64,000 nucleotides of DNA from Megaleporinus macrocephalus (taxonomy: Eukaryota; Chordata; Actinopteri; Characiformes; Anostomidae): contig CM038705.1 in the NCBI GenBank assembly GCA_021613375.1, positions 6,954,104-7,018,103 on the forward strand. The letters are read 5' to 3'. The stretch's first letter is position 1. Every line of letters begins with the position of its first letter. A program made the translations under genes and the position numbers. The notes beneath the pieces were generated by a model. That model was given only the letters and a program-made list of their open reading frames with translations, made no database searches and had not been told where the DNA came from. Below, in pieces: positions 1-10,440 of the stretch.

Positions 1-162
1 TCAGCTCAGGGGGCAGGGTCAGCTCGCCCTTGTCCATGATGACCCAGGAGCGGCTGGACGCGCTGGAGTCCTCGAAGTAGACCAGACGGGCCAGAGAACT
101 GTTCATGTGCAGGTTAAATTTAAAAGTTTCTCCGTATGGCACATTGATAAAGATCTGATGCT
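1..162 (-). CDS. Ig-like gene, domain 3 exon (partial, continues left of the window)
   Basis: After acceptor CTCTCTGCAG at 163-165 the frame reads [19 protein letters not shown] and onward through [20 protein letters not shown], the same strand pattern as domains 1 and 2. The phase (one base carried in) matches the domain 2 exon. The intron side is a 780-bp GA/CT repeat that forms the polypyrimidine tract. Confidence 0.75.
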
Positions 163-163
163 C

Positions 164-248
<85 letters not shown>

Positions 249-418
249 AAATAGAGAGATAAAGAAAGTGAGAGAAAGAGAGAGAGAAAAAGAAAGAAAG
301 AGGGAGAGAGAAAGAGCGAGAGAAAGAGTGAGAGTGAGAGAGAGAGAGAGGGAGAGAGAAAGAGAAAGAGAGAAAGAATGAGAGAGAAAGAAAGAGAGAG
401 AGAGAGCAAGAAAGGGAA

Positions 419-489
<71 letters not shown>

Positions 490-538
490 AAGAATGAGAG
501 AGAGAGAAAGAGAGAAAGAATGAGAGAGAGAGAAAGAG

Positions 539-574
<36 letters not shown>

Positions 575-1783
575 TAAGAGGAAGAGAGAGAGAAAGAGAG
601 AGAAAGAGTGAGAGAAAGAATGAGAAAGTGAGAGAAAGAGAGAGAGAGAGAAAGAATGAGAAAGTGAGAGAAAGAGAGAGAAAGAAAGAGTGAGAGAGAA
701 AGAGCAAGAGAGAGAGAAAGAGAGAGAGAAAGAGTGAGAGAGAGAGAGAGAGAGAAAGAAAGAGAGAGAGAGAGCAAGACAGAGAAAGTGAGAAAGAGAG
801 AGAGAAAGAAAGAGAAAGAGGGAGAGAGAAGGAGCGAGAGAGGGAGAGAGAGAAAGAAAGAGAGAGAGAGTGAAAGAGAGAGAGAAAAAGAAAGAGAGAG
901 AAAGAAAGAGAAAGAGAGAAAGAGAGAGTGAAAGAAAGATCAGTGTCCTGTGTTCGGTTGATCCTCACTCTAAACTGCCTGTAGGTGTGAGTGTGTGTTG
1001 GCCATGCGATGAACTGGCAGCCTGTCCATGGTGTACCCCGCCTTCGCCTGTGACACTGGGATTGGCTGAACAGTCGTTTTTCACCGTGAACTTTTAACTC
1101 GCTTTATTCTCCGACTGCTGCTTCTCGCCTGGTGTGCGCACCGCAAACCCGAATCTGCACAGATCTGATTGGCTGAGGAGCGTTTGTTGAGTTTACTATG
1201 CACGTGATTGGTCTATGAGGTTACTGCGCCTCAAAGCCCGTATACCGTAAAGACAAGAAATGTTACGCCACTTAAATATAACAGTCAGAATTAAAACGTT
1301 CTTAATAGTTTATTGGGTTTGGGTCTGCATTGGACAACGCCTGGGTCCAGACCCGGACCGGGGTCCAGACCCGGACCGGGGTCCGCCTATTAGTGACCTG
1401 TAGACTAGAGGAACACAAAGTGTGCAGCAGCAGATGAGCTACTGTCTCTGACTTTACATCTACAAGGTGGACCAGCAATAGTAGGAGTGTTTCATAGAGT
1501 GGACAGTGAGTGGACACAGTGTTTAAACACTCCAGCAGCAGCACTGCTGTGTCTGATCCACTCACACCAGCACAACACACACTAATACTCCCCCACCACG
1601 TCAGTGTCACTGCAGTGCTGAGAATGATCCACCACCCAAATAATACCTGCTCTTTGGTGGTCCTGTGGAGGTCTAGCACCACAATGTGGTGTAACCTGCA
1701 AGCTGATTGGCTCCCGTCTGGAAACCTATAACAAAGCTGCTACAGAACCATGTCATCAAATGATGTATAGCTATATTATTCTC

Positions 1784-1838
<55 letters not shown>

Positions 1839-4800
1839 GGAAGGGCCACATTAAACTGACCCCTCGCGTGCGCTACGCTCTGACCGAGCGGGACAGCGTG
1901 GTGCTGGCTGACCTGCCCTGTCAATACATCAGCCTGAAGAACACAGAGAGAACCGAGAGCACAGACTCGGCGAAGGAGAAAGAGAAGGGTCCGACGCCCA
2001 CCAAGAGTGGCTTGGAAGGAGGGATGGGCAGAGGAGTGGAGAATGGAGGAAAGAGAGTAATAGAGTGGACAGTGAGTGTTGAAAACTCCAGCTTGGAAAG
2101 GGTTAAATAAACACACTGACGTATGTAAAGGCACTACTTACTGTATTAATACTGTTTGAATATTTCAATAATGAAGTGTTTTGCTTAGCAAATAAAAGTT
2201 TTCCGTCTGGAAAATAAGCTTTTTAATAATAATAACAATAACAATAACAATAATAATGTCCCCAAGTGTCTAAAATCTTTGGACAGTGCTGTATACTCAT
2301 CTTATCTTATTGTTTTATATGTGCAGACAGTTGTAGAAGCTTTTCACTGCTAGCTGTACCATGTATGACTGTGTATTTGACAATTAAACTTTGATTTGAT
2401 GAAGAATATTATGGTGCTTCATTGCTTTTTAATCGAATTTCCATAATCAGATTTGTAACCCTTAATCTGATTTAAGAAATCTGAGTATTCTGTTTACATG
2501 ACCACTTCTAACAATCAGAAATCTGATCAGATCGGATTACTAAGTGCATGTAAACGCACTCGACGTCTCAAACACCGGGCGGCTTTCTGCGAGGGAGCTT
2601 TTAAACGAATCACCCGCCACAGACGTCTGGTTCCATTCAGCACCACTGAGAACAAAGCTTCTCTAGGATGTCTTTCTTCCCTCCACTTACGTCTTAATAT
2701 CATTTATTTAAATGTCATTTTTCAAATGCCCCTCGGAGGTGATGTCAGAGAGCAGACGAGGACGCTAAAAAAGGAAGGAGAAATAAATGAAGGAAGAGGA
2801 AACGGGAGAGAATGAAGAGCGCGGAGGAAGAAAAGCCATGAATATTTCATAGGCTCTCTAGTGCAGGCAGGGAAGAAGGACCTCTCTACACCTCACTCTT
2901 TTCCCTCTCACACCACCCCACCATTATTCTGTGTCCTACTATCCTTGTAAACACTATTAGTCAAAAGTTTGGAGACACCCAGCCCCAGGTTGTTCTTATT
3001 TGTGCTATATTAATAGTAATAATATTAGTGAATAAGTGTGAAGAGATCAGAACTATAGAATAAGAGGTATGGAATTATTCCTGGAGCAGAATGAAACATC
3101 TGGTTGGGTTTAAAGAATGTTTATAGTGTCTTTTAGAAATGAGCTCATTTGCTCTGATGCAGGTTTACATACTTTGAGCATTCTGACCAGCAGTACTAAC
3201 CACTACACCACCATACTGACCACTACACCACTATACTAACCACTACACCACTATACTAACCACTACACCACTATACTAACCACTACACCACCGTACTAAC
3301 CACTACACCACTATACTAACCACTACACCACCATACTAACCACTACACCACCGTACTGACCACTACACCACTATACTAACCACTACACCACCATACTAAC
3401 CACTACACCACCGTACTGACCACTACACCACCATACTAACCACTACACCACCATACTAACCACTACACCACTATACTAACCACTACACCACCATACTGAC
3501 CACTACACCACCATACTAACCACTACACCACTATACTAACCACTACACCACCGTACTAACCACTACACCACTATACTAACCACTACACCACTATACTAAC
3601 CACTACACCACCGTACTAACCACTACACCACCGTACTAACCACTACACCACCATACTGACCACTACACCACCGTACTAACCACTACACCACCGTACTAAC
3701 CACTACACCACCATATTAACCACTACACCACCATACTAACCACTACATCATACTAACCACTACACCACCACACTAACCACTACACCACCGTACTAACCAC
3801 TACACCACCACACTAACCACTACACCACTATACTAACCACTACATCATACTAACCACTACAACACCATACTAACCACTACACCACCGTACTAACCACTAC
3901 ACCACCATACTAACCACTACATCATACTAACCACTACAACACCATACTAACCACTACACCACCGTACTAACCACTACACCACCATACTAACCACTACACC
4001 ACCATACTAACCACTACACCACCATACTAACCACTACACCACCATACTAACCACTACACCACCATACTAACCCCTACACCACCGTACTAACCACTACACC
4101 ACCGTACTAACCACTACACCACCATACTGACCACTACACCACCGTACTAACCACTACACCACCATACTAACCACTACACCACCATACTAACCACTACACC
4201 ACTATACTAACCACTACACCACCGTACTAACCACTACATCACCGTAGAACGGCCCCCGTTTAGGTGGTGCAGTATACGGGTGGGCAAAGACAAAGACCGC
4301 CATGTTCCCTCTCACCTTTTACGTTGAGGCAGATCTTCTTGACAACTTTCCCACCGGCGTCAATAATAGTGAAGCTGCCCTCGTCGGTGACGGTGACGGC
4401 GTGCAGGACGAAGCGCTCCTCGGTAATGCTGATTCGGTTCTCGTACCACGGCTGGAAGGTTCCGTCTCCTTTCACCAGATCTAGGGCCGGCTGAGACGTC
4501 TGGTTGGCCTCGACAGCCTTGGGCCGAAAGCCCACCCCGACAGGGGCCTCTATTCCAATCAGGGAGATGTGGAAATTTCCTCCATACTTCACGTTATCCT
4601 CCATCGTGCAGTCTGCGTAGGAGAGAGCAATGAAGATAAACATAACCGTGCTGATCCCTGGTCAGACATCCAGCGTGAACTGCTGACCCCACAGTAAGTA
4701 TAGAAGGTATACAGAAGAGATAGAAGAGAGAATACAGAGGTTGAGGGGGCGAGAGAGAAGCGAGGACCTCAGCCGGTATGACAGAGCCGTAATTACTGCA

Positions 4801-4983
4801 CTGTGCCATAACAACCCTATGCCATTAACGTTATGCACCCTGTAATAACGAGGCCTATTCAGAGCCCGGACTATATTTGTTTCTGTTCGGATGAGAGGTA
4901 AACTTTGGCATAATAAAATTGGGTGTGGTTATTCAAACAAAGTTTGGAGTTTAGTCACTTAGATGTTCAAATAGAATAAAAAA

Positions 4984-5060
<77 letters not shown>

Positions 5061-8000
5061 TACCACTCAAAAGTTTAGGATCACTTTAGAATTTCATTTC
5101 ATGCAATTTTTATGTAATTCACAAACAATATTGTTCATTTCACAATGAATGTAAGTGTATCAGGTGATTTTTAAAGAATAAAAATGTTTATATTAAAGTC
5201 TATTTTTGTATAGAGGCTTATTTAGCATATAGTTCTATTATCAGTAATTCTCAGTCCTCTGTCTAAATCTCCTGGTACGACCACCAATCCAAGTTAAGGA
5301 TGTTATTGGACTAATTGGTTGTTAGGACACTCTTGCTCAATTGTGATCACAGCTGAAAAACATTCTACTAATAAGTGAGTATAAAAGTGAGAACAACATT
5401 CTAGGTTAGTTTAGTATCTGAAGATCAGCAGTTGGTGACTTGCTGACCGACTCACAATGTCCAGAAAGAAACAACTTTCTTTAGAGACCCGTCAGTCCAT
5501 TGTTGTGTTAAGGAAGAAGATACTCCATTAAAACAAGAACATTTCACTGTGATCCCAAACTTTTGAGCGGTAGTATATATATACCATCTCCATCATCTGT
5601 TTCTCTGTATACTTTGTTACCCTGTTCTTCAATGGTCAGGACCCCCCTACATAGCAGGTATTGTCAGGCTCTGCAGTGACACTAACATTGTGGCGGTGTC
5701 AGTGTGTGTTGTGCTGGTGAGAGTGGATCAGACACAGCAGTGCAACTGGAGTAGCAGTTTAAACACTGTGTCCACTCACTGTCCACTCTCTTAGACACTC
5801 CTGCCTTGCTGGTCCACCTTGTAGATGTAATGTCAGAGATGATGGCTCACAGTTTGTGTCCTCTAGTCCTTCATCAGTGGTCAATGTTCACCACAAGACA
5901 CTGTTGAGAGTTTGGATTGGTGGACGATTCTCAGTCCAGCAGTAACACTGAGATAAACTGTGTCTGATCCACTCACACCAGCACAACACACACTAATACA
6001 CCACCACCGCCACATCCGTGTCACTGCAGTGCAGAGAATGATCCACCACTCAAATAGTACCTGCTCTGTGGTGGTCCTGTGGGGGTCCTGACCATTGAAG
6101 AACAGGATAACACAGTATACAGAGAAGCAGATGGACAACATTATGCGGGTGGTGGGTCATTCTCAGCACTGCAGTTACACTAACATTGTGGTGGTGTTAG
6201 TGTGTGTTGTGCTGGTGAGAGTGGATCAGACACAGCAGTGTCACTGCTGGATTGACAATCGTCCACTAATCAAAACTATCCAGGCACCAGCATCCCGTGA
6301 GCAATGATGAAAAACTAGAGGAACACAAACTGTAATGAGCTACTGTCTCTCACTTTACATCTACAAGGTGGACCAGCAAGTAGTAGCAGTGTCTAATAGA
6401 GAGGACAGTGAGTGGACACAGTGTTTAAACACTCCAGCAGCACTGCTGTGTCTGATCCACTCGCACCAGCACAACATGAGAGGCAGCACCATTTTCTATT
6501 CAGCACACAATCAAAAATGAATTAAAATTAAAAAAATAATAATAAATTAATATTCAAAACAGCAACAATGGAACTAAGTGTATGTGTGATATGGTTTCAC
6601 CTCTGACGATGAGATTGAAGCGCTTGATGTTTTGAGGATTCTTGTCAGACTTGATGATGTAGACCCCCTCGTCAGTCTCCCCAACATTCTCCAGGATTAA
6701 ATGACTCAACGGCTGGTTCAGCTTGACCCGAGGGTTCACCACTGCTCCCGCCTTCATCAGCGACAGCTCGCGGCCAGCCGGACCAATCGAGGGCTTGAAG
6801 ACCACCTCGGCCCCGCCCGCCGGCAACAGGATATTGTAATCCTCACCCAAGAACACAGTCTGGTCTTTTTACCGAGACAAAGAGAAAGAGAGACACAGAG
6901 GGAGACAGAAAGAAAGAGAGAGGTTGTACTTTAATAATTTAATCTTGGTCTAATCTGGGATCATTTAATTGGATGGTTGCACAGAAAGCTTACCTTTCAG
7001 AGTCTTGGTGTGAGCTGATTGGCCTTCAGGGTGAAGAGATACAGTAAGTTCAAAATAAAAAACATAAAATACAGAATTATTAACTCCATTCATTATAGAA
7101 ACTTTTTACAAACACATATATGAAGGTACTTAAGGACCCCACATGGTTTTGGTAGATGCACTGACTGACGTTTGAATTACTGCAAGGCTGTGGCAGTATA
7201 TTAAACACGGTGGGGGCACCAAATCTACTTTGACATCAGTTTATTTGGGGCGGGGGTGGCATTTAAAGCTTATCTAAACGTCGGGTGGGACGGGGGGGCT
7301 TGTAATACAACTTAATAGCTCCAGTTCAAACCTTAGACTTCAGACACCAAACTTGTCTTAGCTGCAAACACAGTTACATGGTCACCACATTGTGACAACC
7401 TACTGTTTTGGTGCCCACAACGCTGTCGAAATGTTGCGACAATGTTATCTGACAATGTTGTGACAACATAGTGCCACAACCTCCTAAAAGCCTTCCTACG
7501 TTCCATCATATCTGCATTGACCTCCATGGAAGTTGCCAATAAGTGGTCCTAACACCACATGACAACTTGATAGCAACGTTGTGGCAACATTGTGACATTT
7601 AGACAACGTAAACTGCAGCACCTTGTGACAACGTTGTAGTAACACTATAAAAAATAGACAGCATTGTGTGTTTGCTGGGATCAGATGGGTTGTAGCCTCT
7701 ACTACACTGGCTAAGTCTCTCGTTTGAATAGATTTGAGTCCAAAAACTACTCAGTTGCCATTCTAGCACTTTCCTTATGATGAAAAGAGAAGAAGAAACG
7801 GCTGCAGTTGATACGTTTTGTTATAATTCTTAAACGAATGCAGAAAAACAATGTTTGCTGCCAGTGGGCTCTAATGGTAGCTAGCTAATCTTGCTAATAT
7901 TAGCACTTAGTGGCAAAAGCCAAACAGCATATACCTTTGACTTAGGTTATGTGGATTTAAATGATGTTCCTTGCCACATCTTTGTGTTTGGGTTGTCAGA

Positions 8001-8698
8001 CTTGTTAGTCAGACATGGGATGATGAAGCTAGCTAGCTATTTAGCTAAGGCTAGCTGTCTTTGAATTAGTTTGGACAGTACATAAAGCAGCTAATAACCA
8101 GAACATTAAGATGTGGGTTTGAAGCAAGAAACACTCTGTAAAAGACAGTCAATATCAAGGAGATTCACAAAAGACCAGTTAGGCTTTTGCCAGTGAGTGC
8201 CAAAGATTAGCTAGCAAGCTAAAATTAGAGCCCTGTGGCTCCAAACCTTGTCTTTCTTCACTGATATAGGAATTTAACCTATCAACTGCAGCCGTTTACT
8301 CTTCTCTTCTCTTTCTTATCACTGGGAAAGTTCTAGAAGCAGTTCAGTAGAGACTGGACGTGTTAACAAATGAACAAATTCAGACCCTAAAAGGCCTACA
8401 AGTTCTTTAACTATCGTCTTTGGGGGTCTGTGACACATTTGGCCCAGGAAACGGCTATTTACGTAACAATTAGACACAAATGTACACATTTAAAAAATAC
8501 ATGTTGTTGTCAAAATCACAAATCTTTATAAAGTTGCCCCAATTTAGAGTAGAATCAAGTACTGGCACTGCTAAGCGTAAGTATTCTGCAATAAATATGA
8601 TCTCTAATAACACTGTTCATTAATATTAATGTACATATGTCTTACCCAAGAATAGCAGCAGGCTGATGCCCAAAACTTTGAGGCTGTCCATGTTAGTT
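1..8698 (-). CDS. Ig-like domain secreted or membrane protein, 5' part (gene runs off the left edge)
   Basis: I do not recognise this gene. Five exons join in phase: 8646-8691 (coding part of the first coding exon), 6994-7023, 6601-6864, 4316-4612 and 1-162 (incomplete). The product starts with [16 protein letters not shown], a signal peptide, so it is secreted or membrane-bound. It is followed by a short linker from the 30-bp microexon and then three domains of about 88, 99 and at least 54 residues, one per exon, each bounded by phase-1 introns as is usual for Ig domains. Domains 1 and 2 carry Ig-like D-E-G-x-[YF] motifs ([20 protein letters not shown]) near their ends but lack the canonical disulfide pair: domain 1 has no cysteine, and domain 2 has one near each end. 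The C-terminus, and so any membrane anchor, lies outside the window. All introns are GT-AG. Neighbour mdc1 is on the same strand. The gene structure is well supported; function is unknown. Confidence 0.8.
165..940. repeat. (GA)n-rich microsatellite, polypyrimidine on the Ig-like gene transcript
   Basis: The stretch is almost only G and A on the plus strand, with units GAGAGAAA, GAGAGTGA and similar, beginning with a pure (GA) run of about 75 bp. It touches the 3' splice site of the domain 3 exon. Open frames here (Ser-Leu or Arg-Glu strings) are repeat translations. Confidence 0.95.
941..1400. repeat. Dispersed repeat shared with 53680-53840
   Basis: Positions about 1230-1400 match 53685-53840 in the same orientation, including GCATTGGACAACG, TGGGTCCAGAC and CCTATTAGTGACCTG. 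The stretch 941-1230 is unassigned and shows no gene. Confidence 0.5.
1401..2135 (+). pseudogene. Duplicated, internally deleted fragment of mdc1 (intron plus half FHA exon)
   Basis: About 1440-1838 is nearly identical to the reverse complement of 44183-44530, the mdc1 intron ahead of the FHA exon. It includes the intronic repeat, the ATTGGCTCCCGTCTGG stretch and the CT run. The first 160 bp or so of the FHA exon are missing: the CT run is joined to CCAGGAAGGGCCAC, which in mdc1 is mid-exon. Then 1839-2055 matches mdc1 exon sequence from RKGHIKLTP through [15 protein letters not shown] with few substitutions, and 2090-2130 matches the next mdc1 intron at about 42075-42115 (GGAAAGGGTTAAATAAACAC), skipping about 1.5 kb. 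A stop follows. The copy lies antisense in an intron of the Ig-like gene. With intronic sequence present it is a DNA-level duplication, not a processed copy. Confidence 0.9.
2136..3180. other. Intronic stretch without a gene
   Basis: This is AT-rich sequence with short AATAAC repeats near 2225-2255 and a stretch at 2395-2560 with several ATCTGAT and AATCAGA words and GTGCATGTAAACGCACTCG. It looks like a decayed DNA-element remnant, family not identified. No coding exon was recognised. Confidence 0.4.
3185..4245. repeat. 20-bp minisatellite, about 53 copies
   Basis: The unit is CCACTACACCACCATACTAA with variants CTATAC, CCGTAC and a shortened form lacking CACCAC. It lies within the intron between domains 2 and 3 of the Ig-like gene. 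There are no unique spacers, so it is not CRISPR-like. Confidence 0.95.
4316..4612 (-). CDS. Ig-like gene, domain 2 exon
   Basis: The 297-bp, 99-residue exon lies between acceptor TCCTACGCAG and donor AAAAG|GTGAGA and runs from DCTMEDNV to KICLNVK. It resembles domain 1 and has the DEGSF motif. Its two cysteines are close to the two ends, not at the usual B and F strand positions. The donor lies about 70 bp from the end of a 20-bp minisatellite. Confidence 0.85.
4978..5055. repeat. Poly(A) followed by (TA)n microsatellite
   Basis: A run of about 23 A is followed by about 28 TA dinucleotides, immediately left of a Tc1-like element that targets TA. Confidence 0.9.
5056..5577 (+). mobile_element. 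Tc1-like element, internally deleted (about 0.5 kb)
   Basis: The left end CACTACCACTCAAAAGTTT and the right end AAACTTTTGAGCGGTAGTA are inverted copies flanked by TA repeats. An ATG at about 5458 begins [20 protein letters not shown], the N-terminal start of a Tc1-type transposase, and stops after some 24 codons, so most of the transposase is deleted. A second copy of this 5' region lies at the right edge of the window on the other strand. It is non-autonomous. Confidence 0.85.
5600..6490. repeat. Dispersed repeat cluster (TGTCCACTCACTGTCC family)
   Basis: Several partial copies in both orientations carry TCTGATCCACTC, ACACCAGCACAACAC, CACTGCAGTG and ACCTTGTAGATGTAA. The same family occurs at 1400-1680 and 44290-44720. 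I know similar sequence as a common interspersed repeat in fishes; the family name is not certain. Confidence 0.75.
6601..6864 (-). CDS. Ig-like gene, domain 1 exon
   Basis: The 264-bp exon encodes 88 residues from [12 protein letters not shown] to FNLIVR. The acceptor CGGTAAAAAG was chosen because the alternative CAG five bases on breaks the frame with the upstream exons. The donor is CAGAG|GTGAAA. The motif [10 protein letters not shown] before the last strand is Ig-like. The domain contains no cysteine. A CT-rich tract of about 60 bp precedes the acceptor. Confidence 0.8.
6866..6928. repeat. GA-rich tract at the 3' splice site of the Ig domain 1 exon
   Basis: AGAGAAAGAGAGACACAGAG and similar sequence; on the transcript it is the polypyrimidine tract. 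Confidence 0.7.
6994..7023 (-). CDS. Ig-like gene, 30-bp microexon
   Basis: This exon lies between acceptor CTTCACCCTGAAG and donor GAAAG|GTAAGC. It restores the frame exactly between the signal-peptide exon (ends phase 1) and the domain-1 exon (starts phase 1) and adds [10 protein letters not shown], a plausible signal-peptidase region and linker. Without it the two flanking exons would still be in frame, so skipping would remove ten residues cleanly. Confidence 0.6.
7030..8640. other. First coding intron of the Ig-like gene
   Basis: No exon was seen. Positions 7370-7660 hold a degenerate repeat of GTTGTGACAAC and ACAATGTTG words. Positions 7740-8340 contain an imperfect inverted pair around AACGGCTGCAGTTGAT and ATCAACTGCAGCCGTTT, with TAGCTAGCTA-type words between, suggesting an old foldback DNA element. 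Confidence 0.45.
8646..8698 (-). CDS. Ig-like gene, first coding exon (signal peptide)
   Basis: The ATG is at 8691-8689 and the exon encodes [15 protein letters not shown] plus one base of the next codon, a hydrophobic signal sequence. The donor is TTGG|GTAAGA. Upstream of the ATG, TCCTTTCCTAG at 8699 is a good 3' splice site, leaving only seven bases of 5' UTR here, so a non-coding first exon is expected further right. A candidate donor for it is CCGAG|GTAAAAG, exon end at 9062. Confidence 0.75.
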
Positions 8699-8699
8699 C

Positions 8700-9640
8700 T
8701 AGGAAAGGAGACAGAAGAGAATTTTATCACCTTCATGGAAAACAGATCAGATTCATTGCAAGTTAACACATCCACTACAGAAAATAACACTACTAATTTC
8801 CTAAAGGTTAACAGTTTGGGAAAAGAAGAAGCACAGTCCACATTCTGTTTTATTATATTTGCTATTATGTGCTTTTGTTATTATGTAGTCATTTTCACAT
8901 AGAAAACACATTCATCTTCACATAACTGCATGTAGTCAGAGTATTATAAAAATTATTATAAAAAAACTGAGCACAATTGAAGTGAATTGTGGTGAAATTA
9001 CAGATTTTATTAATATTTCAATTGAATGGTGAAGTCCAATTTAAATCCCCAACTCTTTTACCTCGGTGGAGGTCTGTTCACATTATGCAACCTTTCGTGC
9101 TGGATCAGGGAGTCAGTTCCTGTCTCGAGGGCAACTACTGAGAGCAATAAAGTATTTCCTCTCACGGTAGTGTTGCTGAATTAGCTCCTTAAAGACTCAT
9201 TACAGAATGTTTGCAATTATAGAAGTGCAGGCCTGACTGATATATTGCTGTTCTGAGATTTTCCATTGACGTCTTAATAGAATTAAAGGAGAGGAACTTA
9301 ACTCTTCTCGGTTTTAGTAATCACTTGGCCTGCTTTCAGACCTTTTCTGCTGAAGAATCGATGGAAAGCAAGGCCCTAGATAACTCCTGTAGCAGATTCG
9401 TACAGCTCAAGAGATTTATCAGCTACTTACTACTTACACCTTCCTCTGAATCTATGAGTGGATGAAAGACGGGAACTGAAGTAGCATTCTCTGGCTGAGA
9501 GCCCATGCGGACCCAGAGACACAGGCTAGCTGTGTTCTAGCCTCGGTAGGACGGGTCCTAGGCAGGACAGTCCTGTGAAGACTCCTCCTTAGCAACCTCG
9601 GTCACACAAATGGAACAGCCTACGGAGGTTGTCTTCTCTG
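8700..9640. other. Upstream region of the Ig-like gene, no gene recognised
   Basis: AT-rich to 9050, then mixed composition. The promoter of the Ig-like gene should lie here or further right. From about 9600 the sequence is Tc1-like transposase DNA (GTTGTCTTCTCTGGGG). Confidence 0.4.
9062..9130 (-). promoter_or_regulatory. Candidate non-coding first exon end of the Ig-like gene
   Basis: CCTCCACCGAG|GTAAAAG on the minus strand is a usable donor about 370 bp upstream of the acceptor at 8699. No TATA box was obvious, and the exon start cannot be fixed by eye. This is inference only. Confidence 0.25.
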
Positions 9641-10440
9641 GGGCGGATGCAAGGACGGATTATGGATAGTTTGGAATAACCCCTCCCCAGCCCGCGTCCC
9701 TCGTGATCAAGGGCCCTCTAATGGTATGCCCTGCTCTTCTCTAGGTCCCCCTGCTAGGGGCTCTCATAACCAGGGCCCTCTAAAAGTATGCCCCCCTCTT
9801 TCCTAGGATCCCTAATAGCCAAAAGTCGAAGTCAGAGCAGTGCCACAACGCCTCGTCCTTTTTCATAAGGGGCCCAAAAGCATGGCTAGGGCCCCCAAAA
9901 GCATGGCTAGGGGCCCCAAAAGAATGGCTAGGGCCCCCAAGAGGCCCTGGGGTCAAAGTCTCTGAAAGTCAGAGGATCCTTAAAATGGAGGGCCCTCAGA
10001 AATAAAAATATATTGTATCATAAATGTTGATAGGCATCGCAAAGTGTTTTGGGCCAAGGGCCCCTGGGCGCAGACCCCATGGCCTGGTCAGTAATTCAGC
10101 CATGGGCAGATGGGATTTTCCAGCAAGACAATGTGACATATCACACAGCTAGAAATGTCCAACATTGGTTGGAAGAGCTGACCAAGACCTCCAAGTACTA
10201 CCCTGGACTAATTCCCCAGACTTTAACCCAATTGAGCATCTATGGGACCACCTGGATGGTGGTGTTGGCTCTATGGATCCACCTCCACGCTCCCTCCAGC
10301 AGCTGGAGGATGCACTGCAGTCAGCATGACTCTAGAAATACCTGTGACCACCTACCAGAACCTTATTGAGTCTCCCAGTCCGTCTAGCTGCTGTCCAATG
10401 CTGCAATGCCCATCCCTAGATTTGGTACTGGTGTCAATCA
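9590..10440 (+). pseudogene. Tc1/mariner transposase C-terminal fragment, interrupted
   Basis: After the nested insertion ends, the plus strand reads FQQDNVTYHTARNVQHWLEE, matching the FQQDNxxxHTA and NVQxWLE motifs of Tc1-type transposases around the second catalytic Asp. Frameshifted remains of the P-N-S-P-D-L-N-P-I-E-H-L-W-D region follow (TTTAACCCAATTGAGCATCT). Related tails on the minus strand occur at 24.8-26.6 kb. It is decayed. Confidence 0.8.
9650..10104. mobile_element. hAT-like non-autonomous element nested in the Tc1 fragment
   Basis: The element ends are CAAGGACGGATTATGG and, reversed, CATGGCTGAATTACTG. It is flanked by GGCGGATG (9642-9649) and GGCAGATG (10105-10112), an 8-bp target-site duplication with one mismatch, as expected for hAT. 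The interior holds repeated GGGCCCCCAAAAGCATGGCTA blocks. A related copy in inverse orientation starts at 50396. Confidence 0.75.

Noticed and set aside
103..968. Long Ser-Leu frames on the minus strand
   Set aside because: Translation of (CT)n. Only the terminal 1-162 segment, in the third frame, is a real exon.
3185..4245. CRISPR-like regular 20-bp repeat
   Set aside because: Units are directly tandem with no spacers, and the DNA is vertebrate.
5459..5535. Intact Tc1 transposase gene
   Set aside because: Only the first two dozen codons remain before a stop and the right terminal repeat.
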